Positions 1-11,660 are shown, counted from the stretch's first letter. The stretch: DNA of 64,000 nucleotides from Triglochin maritima (GCA_963682175.1 OY821775.1:15038501-15102500), one strand, 5' to 3'. Translations and numbers: made by a program. The notes: generated by a model from the letters alone, not told the origin.

Positions 1-1210
1 AAAAGGAGGGAGGTTTGGGGCTGAGGAGACTAAAGGACTGGAATGATGCTGGGCTTGTTCGGCTCCTTTGGTTGATTATCGTGGAAGATGGATCGCTGTG
101 GGTTCGGTGTATACAAAGGAAATACTTATGGAACCGTAACATCTGGTTAGCTAGGCCACCGGTTGGGTGCTCATGGGCGTGGTGGAGAATTCTAAGTGTC
201 CGCGAAGTGGCAAAGAATAGAATCCAATACCAAGTGGGAGACGGGACAACAATTCGGTTTTTTACCGACCCTTGGTGTGGACAGCCCTTACTCTCCTCGC
301 CCGGGGAGAACGTCTCCAGTACGACATGGGGATGCCTATGGATACTTTGGTCTCTTGGTTCATTCATGAAGGGGTTTGGACTCTCCCTGAGCCGAGGTCC
401 CTAGAGATGGTAGTATTATGGCCAAGGATATTTCAAACTCCAATTCATGGGGGGCGAGATAACCCTATTAGAGCTGGAGCAAGAAGTGAAACATTTTCAG
501 CAAGGGAAGCTTGGAGTTGGGTGGTACCTCGAGGAAGGAAGGTGGGCTGGACTAAGGTGGTTTGGCACAAGTATCACATACCTAAGCATGATATCACATT
601 TTGGAGAGCCATGAGAGGACGGCTGATCACAAAAGCGCTTATGCGAGCTAGGGGAGCAATCCATAACCCTCGTTGTGTATTGTGTGAGGAAAGAGATGAA
701 GATATGGCACACCTTTTCTGGGAATGCCACTTCACACGTCAAGTATGGGTACAAATGTTGAGAATACTACGGCTGGACACTAGTGCAGGTCTCACCCTTG
801 GTGCGGAAGTGGAGAGGCTCCAAAAGATGAGAGGGTCAAAGCTACAGCAAGCCACCACAAGACTTGCTCTTGCTGAAACCATATATGAGTGTTGGCAAGA
901 ACGAAATAGGCGGATATTCGAAAAAGAGAAGTGCTGACCTGAGGATGTGAGCACGTTTATAAAGGATGCGGTGCGGCTGATGGGTACGAGGATTAGGGAG
1001 CTTCGAGATGACGCTGAGGCTTTACGAATGTATGAGAGTAATTGGGGATAGCTGAAACACCATAAAGGTGGAGAGTTTTTTGTATGTTGTTTAATGTAGA
1101 TTCCAGTTATGCACTGAGTATGACTCGAGAGCTGTAATATAAAATTTTGATAGGCTGTAAATGTTTACACACATTAATATATTAGAGGCAATGCCTCCCT
1201 TTTGCTTTGC
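1..1210 (+). mobile_element. 3' end of a plant LINE (non-LTR retrotransposon), broken
   Basis: The reading frame opens at the window edge and encodes the region downstream of a LINE reverse transcriptase. It contains a tryptophan-rich stretch and a DPWCG-type motif, then shifts frame near 290. The second frame (to 937) holds a zf-RVT domain with the zinc pattern C-x2-C-x7-H-x4-C (CVLCEERDEDMAHLFWEC, about 695-748). A TGA at 935-937 ends this frame. The same frame then continues for 37 sense codons to a TAG at 1049-1051, so the TGA looks like a nonsense mutation. The 3' non-coding tail ends at a short A-rich stretch near 1210, where LTR sequence begins. Only the 3' part is in the window. It is at least one frameshift and one stop away from coding, so I regard it as a dead copy. 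Confidence 0.85.
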
Positions 1211-2567
1211 AAAATAAAGACCTATTTATAGGGTCTCCCAACACCCACATCATGGGCTAACCACTAACCCATGATCTTTTGTTTTTCTCTCCCAAAAATT
1301 AATCACAATTTGACACATAATCATCAACATCCACATTTAACAATAATTGGAATAATTCCAATACATGATTAATACTAATTCCTTATTAATTCGGGCAAAA
1401 CCATATTAACCGTTTTTTTCCTTTTACCAAATTTTGGATTTATATCCAACAAAATTTGATCTTTGGGGTTTTTAGCAAATTCATATATCATGTAATATAT
1501 TATCATATGTAATGTCAACCATTACACCCCATAATACATACATCTCATATGAACTTATAAATGATTCTAATTATGTCATTTTCATGACACATTGATTTTA
1601 TCGATTCACCAAATGTGTCCCTTTTCATATGAAACCTGACACATCATATAAATTCAAAATCAAGGTTCTTGTTTCCCAGTTTTGTGGTGTGACCTATAGG
1701 AGGATCTAAGCTAAATTGACAGTGATATTGAACACTCAATATCTCAAACTATAAGTGGTATCTAGCTACACATTATAGTTACCTAATTAGCATAGATGTC
1801 TTGTTCCACTCGAACCAAACACGATCCATTTAGTGATGTAAGTGCACAACTTGTGTCCGTCTATTGCCTCATGATATTAAGAATATATACAAAGTAGATA
1901 TGTGTCACATTTGTATTATATTCGTTTTCTTGATCTCTTTAAGCTAATTATAACTATGTAACTTAACTCAAGTTACATTGTGCACATTATAATTTTGCTT
2001 TATCAAGGGGTCCACTAATTTCATCACTCAATTAAGAGGGACAATGATAATCTTTTGACTAGGTATCTTTTCCAGCACAAGTCATGTTCAACCAACTATT
2101 GTCTTTATCACTATACTCATTGATAGCTTTTGACAATAATCAAATTAAACATTCCTTATGTGAAAAGATATAAGTCTCATATCTTAGGATCCAAGACACA
2201 GTAAAACATTAATGACACATAACACAATTCCATAATGTTTTTACTTGCCAGATTTATTCAATATATAAAAATAACCATTTTCCTCTTTTATATACTCGTG
2301 TCGTCAAATATTTGTAGAACTACAATAATCAATGACCAACATGACAATCTTATCTCGGTAATTAATGTTCCATGTTGATTACCATGATTGTGAATAACTT
2401 TTATTTTATGTAAACTATTATATTTTAGAGCTCTACTGTTAATGACCAAACGCCTCTTCCTTAACACTTCCAAAAGATGAACACATTAATCAAGGAATAA
2501 AATATTTGCACATCCAATTCATAATAATTGGCATATAAAAGTAAACTTTTAGAACACATTCCTTTCC
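1211..2567 (-). mobile_element. Truncated copia LTR, antisense (same family as 13796-32969)
   Basis: Read on the minus strand, this matches the LTRs at 15871, 23325 and 30779. It has the same 5' start (here cctttcc in place of cccttca on the plus strand), the same internal blocks, and the TATA region at about 1219-1240. It stops at the LINE tail near 1211, so the LTR 3' portion is missing. Unlike the other family members it lacks the cluster of CGGTCGACCG-like dyads: only a short cgggcaaaaccatattaaccg stretch lies where the array should be. No coding capacity. Confidence 0.8.
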
Positions 2568-3670
2568 GTCCAGACCAAAATACAAGGCGACGATCGAACG
2601 CAAGAAAGACTCGTTCGACCAAAAATAACAAAGACTTCTTCGAATCAACAAATGTGCACCACCGGTCGACCGTCGAAATACATTGTTTGACCGGTGCTAG
2701 GTAAAGATAAAGAAATACACAAAGAACGGTCTACCGTAAATAGGCACCGATCGACCGTTAACCGGCAACTACCTGGCCATGCCAGACGCATATTGTTGCC
2801 TCTCGTCGCCGGTGAGGTCTCCGACCTCCGACGACGAGGCAAAACCTCACACACACACCATTGTGAGCAACATCTAATGCATTGAACTTGGCATAGCTTT
2901 CTCTTTGCGATTACCGACGCTCGTCGGAGCTCACTCGCAACCACGTCCAATCCGCAACCACTCACGCGTCCTCCTCCTCGCGTCAACCTCCACGCGCCTC
3001 ACGCCTCAAGGACACGACCACACCATCCTCCTTGCTCGTTGCAACTGCTCCTCGCCGGATTTCCAGTAGGCTGGGTCTCCGGAAACAAGGGAGAGGTGAG
3101 GGAGCTGTGGAGTTGAGAGGAAAACAAGTGAGGTGAGAATTTTGTTCTTCCTTAAATAACCCAACCATACACCCCACTCATCCCTCTCCTACACTACCAC
3201 CTTACCTTCCATCACCTCAAACACACCCCACCATACCTACCAAGTAAACTCCACCTAATCCCTCCACTAAACACATTGGCATCCTAACTAGGGTTTAGGG
3301 TTTAACATTCTTAACTTGCAATATGCCTTTTGTTATGGGACTATTGTACAAATTAGTGTTCAATCTTAAGAGAATAATTGGTATTTTCTAGTTTTTTCCC
3401 GTGCTAGAGAAAAATTACAACAAACGTTATATTTCGTGCGTTTGCGTGGATGCAAAGTAGGCTTACCAAGTCGATCATGTTTTGGGATGTTAAAGAATTT
3501 AAATTCGGTTTTTTGCTTACATACTCATGTAAAATAGTAAAAATGCCTTTTAGTCCATTCAATTTCTTGAAATTGGTGTGATGCTCGATTGGAGATTGTC
3601 TTCAATTGCAAGGACTATGATTCACCAAGTACAAGTTACGATAAGACCCAAGAATGTGTCATAGACATAA
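2568..3670. other. Unassigned stretch with dyad motifs, possible degraded LTR
   Basis: No convincing gene. One exact CGGTCGACCG palindrome is at 2663-2672 and related half sites lie at 2683-2765, resembling the LTR arrays elsewhere in the window. A C/T-rich stretch and a minus-strand TATA-like site near 3150 would suit an antisense LTR, but no boundary or partner is visible. Open frames at 2645-2986 and 2983-3177 (both minus) show no recognisable domain. Confidence 0.3.
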
Positions 3671-3675
3671 GATGT

Positions 3676-3868
3676 TTGAATTCATCGAGTTTTGAGGTTT
3701 AGATGAGTTTTGTAAACCTCAAAACTCTACTTTTATCATCCAAATATATTTTTATTAAGATTGATTGAGTTTTGAGTGTTTGGACTTTGGTCGCATTTTT
3801 AGCGTGAAAGTAAAGTTTTGCAAAACACCAACCTAGACTAGTGTTTTGCACAACTCAAACATTTATTC
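3676..3868. mobile_element. Possible MITE with hairpin
   Basis: The left end (gatgtttgaattcatcgag) and the right end (caactcaaacatttatt) are imperfect inverted repeats. Inside is a hairpin: gagttttgaggttt and aaacctcaaaactc form a perfect 14-bp stem near 3688-3728. No coding capacity. No clear target duplication could be fixed, so the class is open. Confidence 0.4.
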
Positions 3869-3873
3869 CCAAT

Positions 3874-3878
<5 letters not shown>

Positions 3879-3911
<33 letters not shown>
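3879..3911. repeat. (TA)n microsatellite
   Basis: About 33 bp of uninterrupted TA repeat. It sits at the 5' truncation point of the copia fragment that begins at about 3918, so it may mark the breakpoint. Confidence 0.9.
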
Positions 3912-3914
<3 letters not shown>

Positions 3915-3917
3915 CGC

Positions 3918-5456
3918 AGGTAAAGACAAATTCACCAAAAAGACGTCAATCAAGAGCAAAGGAGTAGGAGGTACTCATGGGAGTGCCTCGAGGGGGAATT
4001 CTTTGAAATCTCTGACTCCCAAGACAGAGTACTTTCACTGCGGTGAAAAGGGACACATCCGACCAAATTGCCCCAAGTACAAGGAAGACCTTGATAATTG
4101 AGTGATTGAGCATAAGTGCCCCAAAAAGGCCAAAGGTATATTTGTTATTGAGATAAATTTAGCTACATTTGTCCATGATTGGGTAATTGATACCGGATAT
4201 TATGCTCACATAATTTTTAATGTGCAACTACTAAAGGATAGGAAGGAACTCGTGAAGAACGAGATGATTTTGAAGGTCGGAAATGGTGCGAGCGTTGCTG
4301 CGATTGCACAAGGTTCCGTGGAGCTTCAATTATCTAATGGTTTAAATTTATTTTTAAAGAATGTTTTATGTGCCTTCGATTAGCAAGAATATTATTTCTG
4401 TATCGTGTTTAGATATGGATAATTTTAATATAAATATTTCAAATTCTTGCTTATCTATATCGAAGAATGAAATTTTCTATGCAAATGCATTCGTGAGGAA
4501 TGATCTCTATTTTTTCTTGAATTGAATAATAGACAAATCTCAAACATCAATAATAAAAGTCTTAAAACTACTCACGTGAATGATTCACTCTTGTGGCCCT
4601 ATCGTCTTGGTCACATAAATGAAAAATGCATCAAGAAATTGCAAAAGTCCAACCTTCTTGGTCAACTTGATTTTAAATCATTGGAGACGTGCGAAGAAAT
4701 GTCCAAGAGGCTTTCAAGAAGAAATGTCTGAGAGGGAATAACTTGTTGGATTTGATACATTCCGATGTATGTGGTCCGATGAGTATGAGTGCTAGAGACG
4801 GTTTTAGGTACTTCATCATGTTCACGGATGACTATAGTCTTTATGGCTATATTTATCTAATGAGAAACAAAAGTGAATCCTTTGACAAGTTCAAGGAGTT
4901 CAAGAATGAAGTAGAGAACCAACTCAACAAGAAAATCAAGTCTCTACGAATAGATCGTGGAGGTGAGAACTTAAGTACCGAATTTGACACATTCATAAAG
5001 GAGTGTGGTATTGTGCCACAACTGACCCCTCCCGGTACAACTCAGTGGAATGGGGTATCCGAAAGGAGGAATAAGACATTACTCGACATGGTTCAGTCAA
5101 TGATGAGTCAAGTTGAATTGCCATTTTACTTTTCGAGTTATCCACTAGAAGTTGTGGCTTACACACTAAATATTGTTCCATCCAAAACCGTAGAGAAAAT
5201 ACCTTATGAGCTGTTGAGTGGTAGAACACCTAAGCTCAATTTTCTCAAGATTTGGGGTTGTGAGGCCTACGTCAAGAGATTGTGGTCGACCAAACTTCAA
5301 CCAAAAGCGGATAAGTGATTCTTTATTGGTTATCCTCGTGAGACAAGAGGATACTATTTTTGGCATATAACCTCCAATCGAGTGATTGTAGAGAGAGATG
5401 TCGTATTCCTAGAAAAAGAATTTCTTGAAAGAATTAAAAGTAGTGGAAAGAAATAA
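3918..5456 (+). pseudogene. Copia gag-pol fragment (gag tail, protease, integrase), broken
   Basis: This is a truncated relative of the element at 17994-23324. It starts in the lysine-rich gag tail. The zinc knuckle has lost its first cysteine (YFHCGEKGHIRPNC, Tyr for Cys). A TGA follows at 4099-4101. The protease motif is VIDTG, so the catalytic Asp is kept (about 4184-4200). The GAG-pre-integrase block (LLWPYRLGHI) lies near 4590-4620. The integrase catalytic core runs 4740-5318 with HSDVCGPM, FTDDYS, and the Glu of the GGENLS segment. TGA at 5316-5318 replaces an expected Cys codon in a KADKCFF-like motif. The frame then continues to TAA at 5454-5456. Reverse transcriptase and RNase H are absent. 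Several stops and frame changes make it inactive. Confidence 0.88.
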
Positions 5457-5955
5457 AAATTAAGAGTATTTTTCTTTGTTATTTCATCCACTAGCAGTCA
5501 TCGATCGAGGAATATTCTGCTCCCACTTAGCGGGAGATAACTTCCTCTATCTTTGGGAATAGGGGGAGATATAAGATTGTCTATTGTTGTGCCATGAATA
5601 GATGTACAAGGTGTGATTCACCCTTAGTGGACACCGAGTGTATTTATTTGTGAATACAATGGATAAACGTATCTCGTATCAAATGAAATAAATTTTCTTA
5701 ACAAGACTCGGAGCCCTAGCTCGATTTTGAGAAAAAAAGAGTTTTTTCTTAACAAGACTCGGAGCCCTATACTCGGATTGGTCAAATTCCCTCTTAATTA
5801 AAATGACAAGAGTCATAAGAGTTTTAAAATGCAAATGTTGTCATATTTTGAAATGATTATGATTAGAAAATGTTTTCTTACCTTGATTTTATAATATATT
5901 TGATAGCCCTTAGCTAGTTTATATTATAATTGATAGGATCTTGAATTGCTGCATT
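5457..5955 (+). mobile_element. Copia 5' leader segment, out of place downstream of integrase
   Basis: This stretch matches the untranslated leader of the array elements (18908-19390 and 26362-26844). Shared blocks include tttcatccactagcag, gcgggagata, and the run ending in gatagcccttagctag. In the intact order the leader precedes gag; here it follows the integrase end directly. The junction lies at a shared aaattaag tract. A duplicated cttaacaagactcggagccc is present at 5698 and 5748. Confidence 0.75.
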
Positions 5956-6839
5956 TATTATATCCAATATACCCGATAGACCTTGGTTTTTTGTGTCCCA
6001 CAATATTCTTTAATCCAAGCAATTCAAGTGATGACACTAGACCGCAAAAGATTGCTCAGGTTATGTGTGATTGCGTGAAGAAGATTTATCTAGCACCATA
6101 TTGGGAGGCGTATGTATTTCATTATATTTTATTTTACTTGTTTTATTAGTATTAAGTGATTAAGAAAGTTATTTAACATGATTGATTTACAGTGATCATT
6201 CGATGTTGGTCGTTTTAGTTCCTGATACGAATAGTGCATATTAATTTGATCCTCTGGCATCCGATAAATCGAGAAATCAATGAACAATATTGTTCAATTG
6301 TAAATTATTTTTAGTATAGTTAATTTCAATTTGTTCACTAATTTTTCATTATTGCATATTTGAGTAAAACTTTCAAACTTTTGTGTAATTTTGACAGAAC
6401 CATGAATATATATAAAATGATGGGTCGAAAATGGAAGAAGAAGCTAACAACTTGGCATGCCATGAAGGTAATATTATTCATTATTGAAGTAAACCCATGA
6501 AGCCATTAATATGTATTCATTTCGTTATTTGGATATAATAATGAATATATTTTTATTTCTAATTGTTGTAGTATTGTAGACAAGTTGGAAACACTGAATG
6601 CGGTTACTACATAATGACTTATATTGAACAAATTGTCAGTATGGAATTGGAAGATGGAGATTTACGACAGGTATCTTCAATATGTAACATACAAGTTAGG
6701 TTATGTTAATTATTTAAAAATATAATATTTTTTGTAGATTTTCGAAGAAAACCCTCACCCATTTTCATATGAGGAGATAAATGGAACACATGAGAGGTGG
6801 TCTTCTTACATTATTAGTCGTGTGCTAAAAAAAGTGTAA
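5956..6839 (+). pseudogene. Ulp1-like cysteine protease (C48) remnant of a CACTA element, five exon-like blocks
   Basis: Five blocks join at consensus splice sites: 5956-6109, 6193-about 6300, 6397-6467, 6572-6670 and 6738-6839 (ending in TAA). The product resembles the Ulp1 protease encoded beside TNP2 in plant CACTA elements. It has YLAPYWEADHSML with the catalytic His, FDPL with the catalytic Asp, and NTECGYYIM with the catalytic Cys. The block ends in the usual SYIISRVLKKV-type tail. An in-frame TAA just before FDPL and a TGA soon after break block 2. The donor after block 2 is uncertain. The N-terminal part is missing where copia leader sequence is joined. A de-SUMOylating activity is known for the family, but this copy should be dead. 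Confidence 0.8.
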
Positions 6840-7100
6840 TTAATTATTATTCAGAATTTGTATGTAAAAAGTAGATTATTCAAAATTTGTAATTGATAGT
6901 TAGATAGCTATGTCCGAATGTTGTAATTCTTTGTTAGGTGCATTTTATGTGTAACTGTGTTACATATGAGTATATGAATGCATATGAGTATACTAAATGC
7001 ATATGAGTATATGAATTGTATATGAACTGTGTTACATTTGTTGGATTGTATATGAATTGTATATGAACTATGTTACATTTTTTGGATTGTATATGAATGT
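6840..7100. other. AT-rich stretch after the Ulp1 remnant
   Basis: This stretch has short direct repeats of tgtatatgaa and atgagtata around 6960-7100. No gene is seen. It is probably the 3' flank of the CACTA protease gene. Confidence 0.4.
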
Positions 7101-7109
7101 TGCAGGGTT

Positions 7110-7415
7110 TGAGTCTGAATTACAAACATCAAAAAATAAAAAAACCTACAACATCGGCTTTTATAGACAACCGACGTTGTAGGGGGTCTACAATGTCGGT
7201 TTTCCAAGAAACCGACGTGGTAGTGGTTTAAAAATTTGAAAAATAAAAAAATCCATTTTTTTGAGGTCTACCCACGTCAGTTTTGAGCTCTATCATCGGT
7301 CAAATTATGCCCACCACCATCTGACCGAAAATAACACGAACTTCTGAGACCCAAATCTGGTCCCCACTATCACGTCAGAATTAGCTAAAAACCGATGTAC
7401 TATACGTGTTTTTTA
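7110..7415. repeat. CACTA-type subterminal repeats
   Basis: Multiple copies of a short motif in both orientations (acatcgg, accgacgttgtag, acaatgtcggtttt, aaccgacgtgg, aaaaccgatgta). One pair forms a hairpin at about 7147-7185. Arrays like this bind the transposase near the ends of CACTA elements. A tagtg, the usual reverse end of CACTA, occurs at about 7220. The stretch lies between a Ulp1 fragment and a TNP2-like fragment, so it may be the ends of one or two elements. Confidence 0.65.
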
Positions 7416-7837
7416 ATACTCAACACCTTAACCCAAGCAACCCCATAACCCATCTCCGATCCAACCCACCCCACCCTTCTGAGCCACGCCACGCTGAGCA
7501 CCCCGCAGCCCAGCATGAACGAGCCTCAACATGTCGAGCACCCTGCAGCCGCGTACGCCTATAGCCCCGCTGCCTCGCACGCTGACAACCCTCCATCGTC
7601 TTGGTGAAACCCCATTCGTCTACAAAAGGTATTTTTTGTCAAATACATTTTTAATTGCCAAAAGAACGCATTTGCATGTTGAGTTTGAGGTTTTCAGTGT
7701 TCAAATGTTGGACTCTCAATCAAAATCAAGTTTTTTGGTGCTGAAATTCTGGTATATTGGGTTCATTTTATATTACGATTGTTTGTGTTGTGTTGATAAT
7801 AATGAGTCGAAATTGGATTTTCACAAGTCGATTTAGT

Positions 7838-8065
7838 GATGAGATGAGTACGGAGTTGATAAATTTCTAGAGTTTGCACAAAAGAATGCGCATATTAGAA
7901 ACGAAAGAAAAGGTCTTATGTTCATGTAGAAAGTGTCTTAACATGTTCTTAAGAGGTGTAAAAAAGATCAAGACTCATCTTTTTTAGAAAGATTTTAATG
8001 AAGGATACACACATTGGATATGGCATGGTGAGAATGAGATACGTACAAAGGAAGAAAGTGATAGT
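7838..8065 (+). pseudogene. TNP2-type CACTA transposase, N-terminal fragment
   Basis: Starting at about 7853 the reading is GVDKFLEFAQKNAHIRNE, then a one-base frame change near 7916 leads to CSCRKCLNMFLRGVKKIKTH. This is the transposase-associated zinc-binding domain typical of TNP2 proteins (CPCxKC then HL). It is followed by a YTHWIWHGE-like segment. A TAG interrupts it near 7986. It is cut off at about 8065 by the antisense copia remnant. The upstream 7440-7837 region may be its leader: an open frame at 7531-7836 has no known domain. Confidence 0.7.
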
Positions 8066-9540
8066 CCTTCACAAAATTAGTTAGGAGGGGTATGGCAGAA
8101 GTAGATGGTCTACAACTACCAGATATTGGCCTCTTGATAGCGTTCTCATAAGGAAAGTGAGATTCATCAAATATAACATTACGAGGTATATACATCTGTC
8201 CAGAAACTGTATTGTAGCACTCATATCCTTTATGCATAGAACTATATCCCGAAAAAATAGATAGTCGAGATCGAGGTTGAAGTTTATTAGTATTGTATGG
8301 TCGCAGACATGGAAAACAAGAACAATAAAAAAATCTTTAAAACAGAATAATCAGGAGCAATTTTGAACAAAGTCTCATAAGGAGAAAGCCGAGAGTTAGC
8401 ATGTGGTAATCTATTAATTACAAAGACAGCAGTGGAAAAGGCATAATCCCAAAAGTATGCTGGAAGAAATGCATAGGAAATTAGAGATAAACCACAATCA
8501 ACTATATGTCTGTGTTTTCTTTCAACCGAGCCATTCTGCTCATGAGTATGAGGGCAGGAGACTCAATGAGAAATACCACTAGACTCGAGAAACTTAGAAA
8601 CAAATCTATATTCTCCTCCCCAATCACTTTGAAAAGTTTTAATTTTGCAAGAAAATTAATTTTCAACTTGAAGTTTGAACTTTTGAAAAGTCGGTAAAAC
8701 ATCAGATTTGGATGCAATAGGAAAAAGCCAAGTATACAAACTGTAATCATCTAAAAAATTAACATAAAACCGACATCCAGTATGAGAAATCTCAGGTGCA
8801 GGTCCCCAAACATCAGAAGGAATTAGTTCTAAAGGAGCACTAGCTTTAATATGTGTTGTAGTAAAAGGTAGTTTATGATTTTTAATAGAAGAACAAGTAT
8901 GGCAGTTGCTTAATAGGTTCTTTCCTGCAGTAGGAAGAGAATAATCATGAAGAATAGAATGAACAATACGAGCAGAAGGATGCCCAAGTCTCTGATGCCA
9001 AACATCTGCAGAGGTCCATTCCCTAAGGATCGCAAGTTTTTGAGGTAGAGATCCAGAGAGCTGAAGTCGGTAAAGACCATGCTCAAGGCGCCCTTGGAGA
9101 AGGACTTGGCCCAAGAAGAGATCCTTCACAAAACAACATGTAGGGAAAAAATTCAAAATAGACATTGTTATCTACTATAAATCTAGCAACACTAAGTAAT
9201 TTACGAGTTATACGAGCTACATAAAATACTTTATGCATTCGTAATAATCTAGAAGATGCAGGAACTGTAAATGAACCATTCCGTAAGATAGGCAAACTTG
9301 TACCATTAGTTGTTCTGATATAGTCAGAACCTGTATATTCTCGGGAATGTTGAAGTGTGGATTGATCGTTAGTCAGATGGTTTGTTGCTCCTGAGTCAGG
9401 AAACCATGCCTCGTCTGCCCTATTGCAAGAGCTTGCCATCGTAGTAGAGAGAGAGAGGAATCCTGATAGGATTGATCAAAACGTTTATAACACTGAATAA
9501 CAGTATGACCCATTTTTGTACAGATCTAGCACTGAACTCG
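8066..9540 (-). pseudogene. Gag knuckle-protease-integrase fragment of the antisense copia
   Basis: In minus-strand order: a zinc knuckle near 9480-9530 with an in-frame TAG between its first two cysteines (C-stop-IC then GHTVIQC); the protease with DSGATNHLT (9370-9400); a short frame change near 9130; GAG-pre-integrase WHQRLGHPS (about 8985-9010); the integrase core with SDVWGPAP and FLDDYS (8730-8830); a frame change near 8700; the integrase C-terminal part HKGYECYNTVSG and IFDESHFPY (8165-8237). At least three lesions, so it cannot make a functional polyprotein. Confidence 0.85.
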
Positions 9541-10151
9541 TGGTCGGCCAGAATTATCAGAAGTGTTGGTGGGGGCGATTGTTATTATTGTCGAAGAAAG
9601 AAAATGACGGTTTTCTGCGTTCTTGGTTTATATACGAGGCATTTGAAGAAGTTTCCGTTGTTGAGATTAGAACAAGTGGCTGAGATGATTATCCAGAAGC
9701 TTCGTTTTAGTGGAAACGATGTCGTTCGTTGGATGGAAAAAACGGTTCAGATCTTGTCACGATCTGTGTGCTTTGTAGTGGAGAGTTCGGGATCGTTAGA
9801 TTTCTTGATGAACTGTTGGATCTGTGCTAAAGAAAGCACAATCCGTGCGGTGTTTGAGGAGTAATATGGTTTGTTGAAATGAACGGTTGGATGATGTAGA
9901 GCAGGTATCCAACAATCTCGCGATCCTGGACGTTGAATTTGAATTGATCAAGGGTCCTATTTTCTCAGAGGAAGCATAATCCGTGTGCTTGAGAATGGTG
10001 AATCTTGACCGTTGGTTTTTCAAGCAAGAAATGTGTAGTTTGTTTGTTGACGGGCCTGGGCTTTGAAAGAGAAGAAAGGAGTGGGTTGGTGGGCTAAAGA
10101 ACCAAGTTTGTTTGTTGGATCAGGTTTCAACCAATCTGGCTCTTGATACCA
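9541..10151 (-). other. Leader and degenerate gag of the antisense copia, with primer site
   Basis: On the minus strand, tggtatcaagagcca directly follows the LTR end. This fits a primer binding site for initiator Met tRNA with one extra A. The remainder should encode gag, but no recognisable gag N-terminal domain was found, so a deletion or strong decay is likely. Confidence 0.55.
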
Positions 10152-10424
10152 TGTAAGGATGAGAACGACTTGCAAGAATGTAATGAAAATCTTTCTTTTT
10201 AATCATAAGATAGAGAGAGATACATGATATTTATAGGTACGAGTTTACAGAATACATTTGAACCTAGACAACATAGATGAATATTATGGAATGTTTGAGA
10301 ATTCTCTAATACAATATATATATGGACTTATAATACAATGAGATATAATTCTGTGATTGGGTTTGAACACTTTATGGGCGTTTGAGTTGGGCTTTGGGCC
10401 TGGATCAATCCTTGTTCTCTAACA
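10152..10424 (-). repeat. 5' LTR of the antisense copia remnant
   Basis: A 273-bp segment whose plus-strand ends are tgtaaggatg and ctctaaca, that is TGTTAGAGAAC...CCTTACA in element orientation. A TATA-like tttatagg lies at 10229-10240. It is defined by the primer site beside it; its partner LTR is missing. Confidence 0.7.
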
Positions 10425-10429
10425 GATCC

Positions 10430-11270
10430 ACACAGGAGGGAGGTCGGAAGGCGTAACTCGGTGGGATGGTGACAGTCGAAGTCGTTGTCTCTTGTTGTTT
10501 GGACTGCAACTTCTTCTTCTTCTTCATTGTTTGTCGGGGTTGAGATTTCAACTTCTTTGTCCTCTCTTCTTCTACGTTTTCTTTATCCTCCTCCTCTTCA
10601 TGTTCTTCTATTTCTTCTCCGTTTTTGTTGTCTTGAAAAGTATGTTGAATCAAATCCAGAAATTTTAGACGAAACTTTCTCGAACTTTATCCATAAAAAA
10701 CCAACAGAAAACCCGTCCATCATATATAGAACCGAAAACCAACATACATGTAAGAATGCCACACATAAGCAACGAACCACTCAAAACGAGGACCATAAAA
10801 ACACGTCCTAAACAAAGAAGTCATCTAACCAGTAACAACTAAAAGGAACATATATAGATAAATATACCAACACCACAACCAAACTTCATCACACAATCAC
10901 CCAAAAGACAAACACATCCGCCATCCTAGTCCAAACAAATGGACAAGTGATCGATATGTTCGACCCTTTATATTTTCGCAAACTCCATCCCTCCAACCAT
11001 CACTCGTTCTTCCAAATCATAGATCCCCCTCAACCTTGGCCGGACCAACCAAAAAATTCATCCCATTGTCTTTCGTGAGTGTATGCGAACCGGCAAAAAC
11101 AGGATAGGAGGATAAAACTTGGCAAGCGTGAGGACTGTAGGAGGTGGTGGGTGTTGCGAATAAGGAGGACAGGGAAATAGCGTGCTACAGAATGGGTTTG
11201 TGTGAGAGAGGATGATGTAGATGAGATGCCACTCACATACATGCAGAAGTGGGATCGCGTGCATGGGATG
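10430..11270. other. No recognised gene; acidic/basic low-complexity frame on minus strand
   Basis: A minus-strand open frame (10405-10653) encodes a Glu-rich then Lys-rich protein ending in PPSYAFRPPSCVD, and runs straight into the LTR boundary at 10424. It could be an exon cut by the insertion or a chance frame in a simple (TTC)n-like sequence. I cannot name it. The rest, including minus-strand frames near 11030-11273, shows no domain. Confidence 0.2.
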
Positions 11271-11350
11271 CATGGCGGGAAAGTAGAACCGGACGGGAAT
11301 TCATTCCAGATGGATTAGAATAAGCTACAATGGGTTCGGCAGAACAATAA

Positions 11351-11660
11351 TTAAAGTCTTCCGCCATGGGTGTTGATGCGTGCAGACTGTTTGGGAAACA
11401 TCGGGTAGCCATATGAGCATAGATGTTATATGATGGAGAGGCTTCAACTCGAAGGTGAGCGTCTACGGGACTGCATTTATATGCAGTTGGGAGCGTAGCG
11501 CTGGTTGGGCGTTGAAACTGCTTCCCTGACGAGCCCAAGGCAGGGCGAAACCAGTCGATGTTGTCTCACACGCAGAATAACTGACTATGTGTGCATGTAT
11601 ATGCGCGCGCGCACAGTGTTGTGCGGGCGTGTGCGACTGTCACCGCACAACTCCGTAATA
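11351..11660 (+). repeat. TRIM-like element, left terminal repeat
   Basis: 310 bp, matching 12240-12549 with scattered substitutions and no net length change. The first bases tgtcacaccc seen on the right copy are absent here, replaced by the end of the 81-bp flanking repeat. Confidence 0.75.

Larger units (their letters stand above)
8066..10424 (-). mobile_element. Copia remnant, antisense, with 5' LTR and truncated pol
   Basis: Read on the minus strand, this runs from a 5' LTR (10152-10424) through a primer site, a zinc knuckle, protease and integrase. It ends before reverse transcriptase at about 8066, abutting a CACTA fragment. No 3' LTR was found in the window, so the element is truncated. 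The family, judged by the DSGATNH protease and YSLYTWLFP integrase motifs, is a Retrofit/Ale-like copia, different from the array element. Confidence 0.85.

Noticed and set aside
9472..9864. Plus-strand 130-codon frame
   Set aside because: Antisense to the gag region of the minus-strand copia remnant; no domain.
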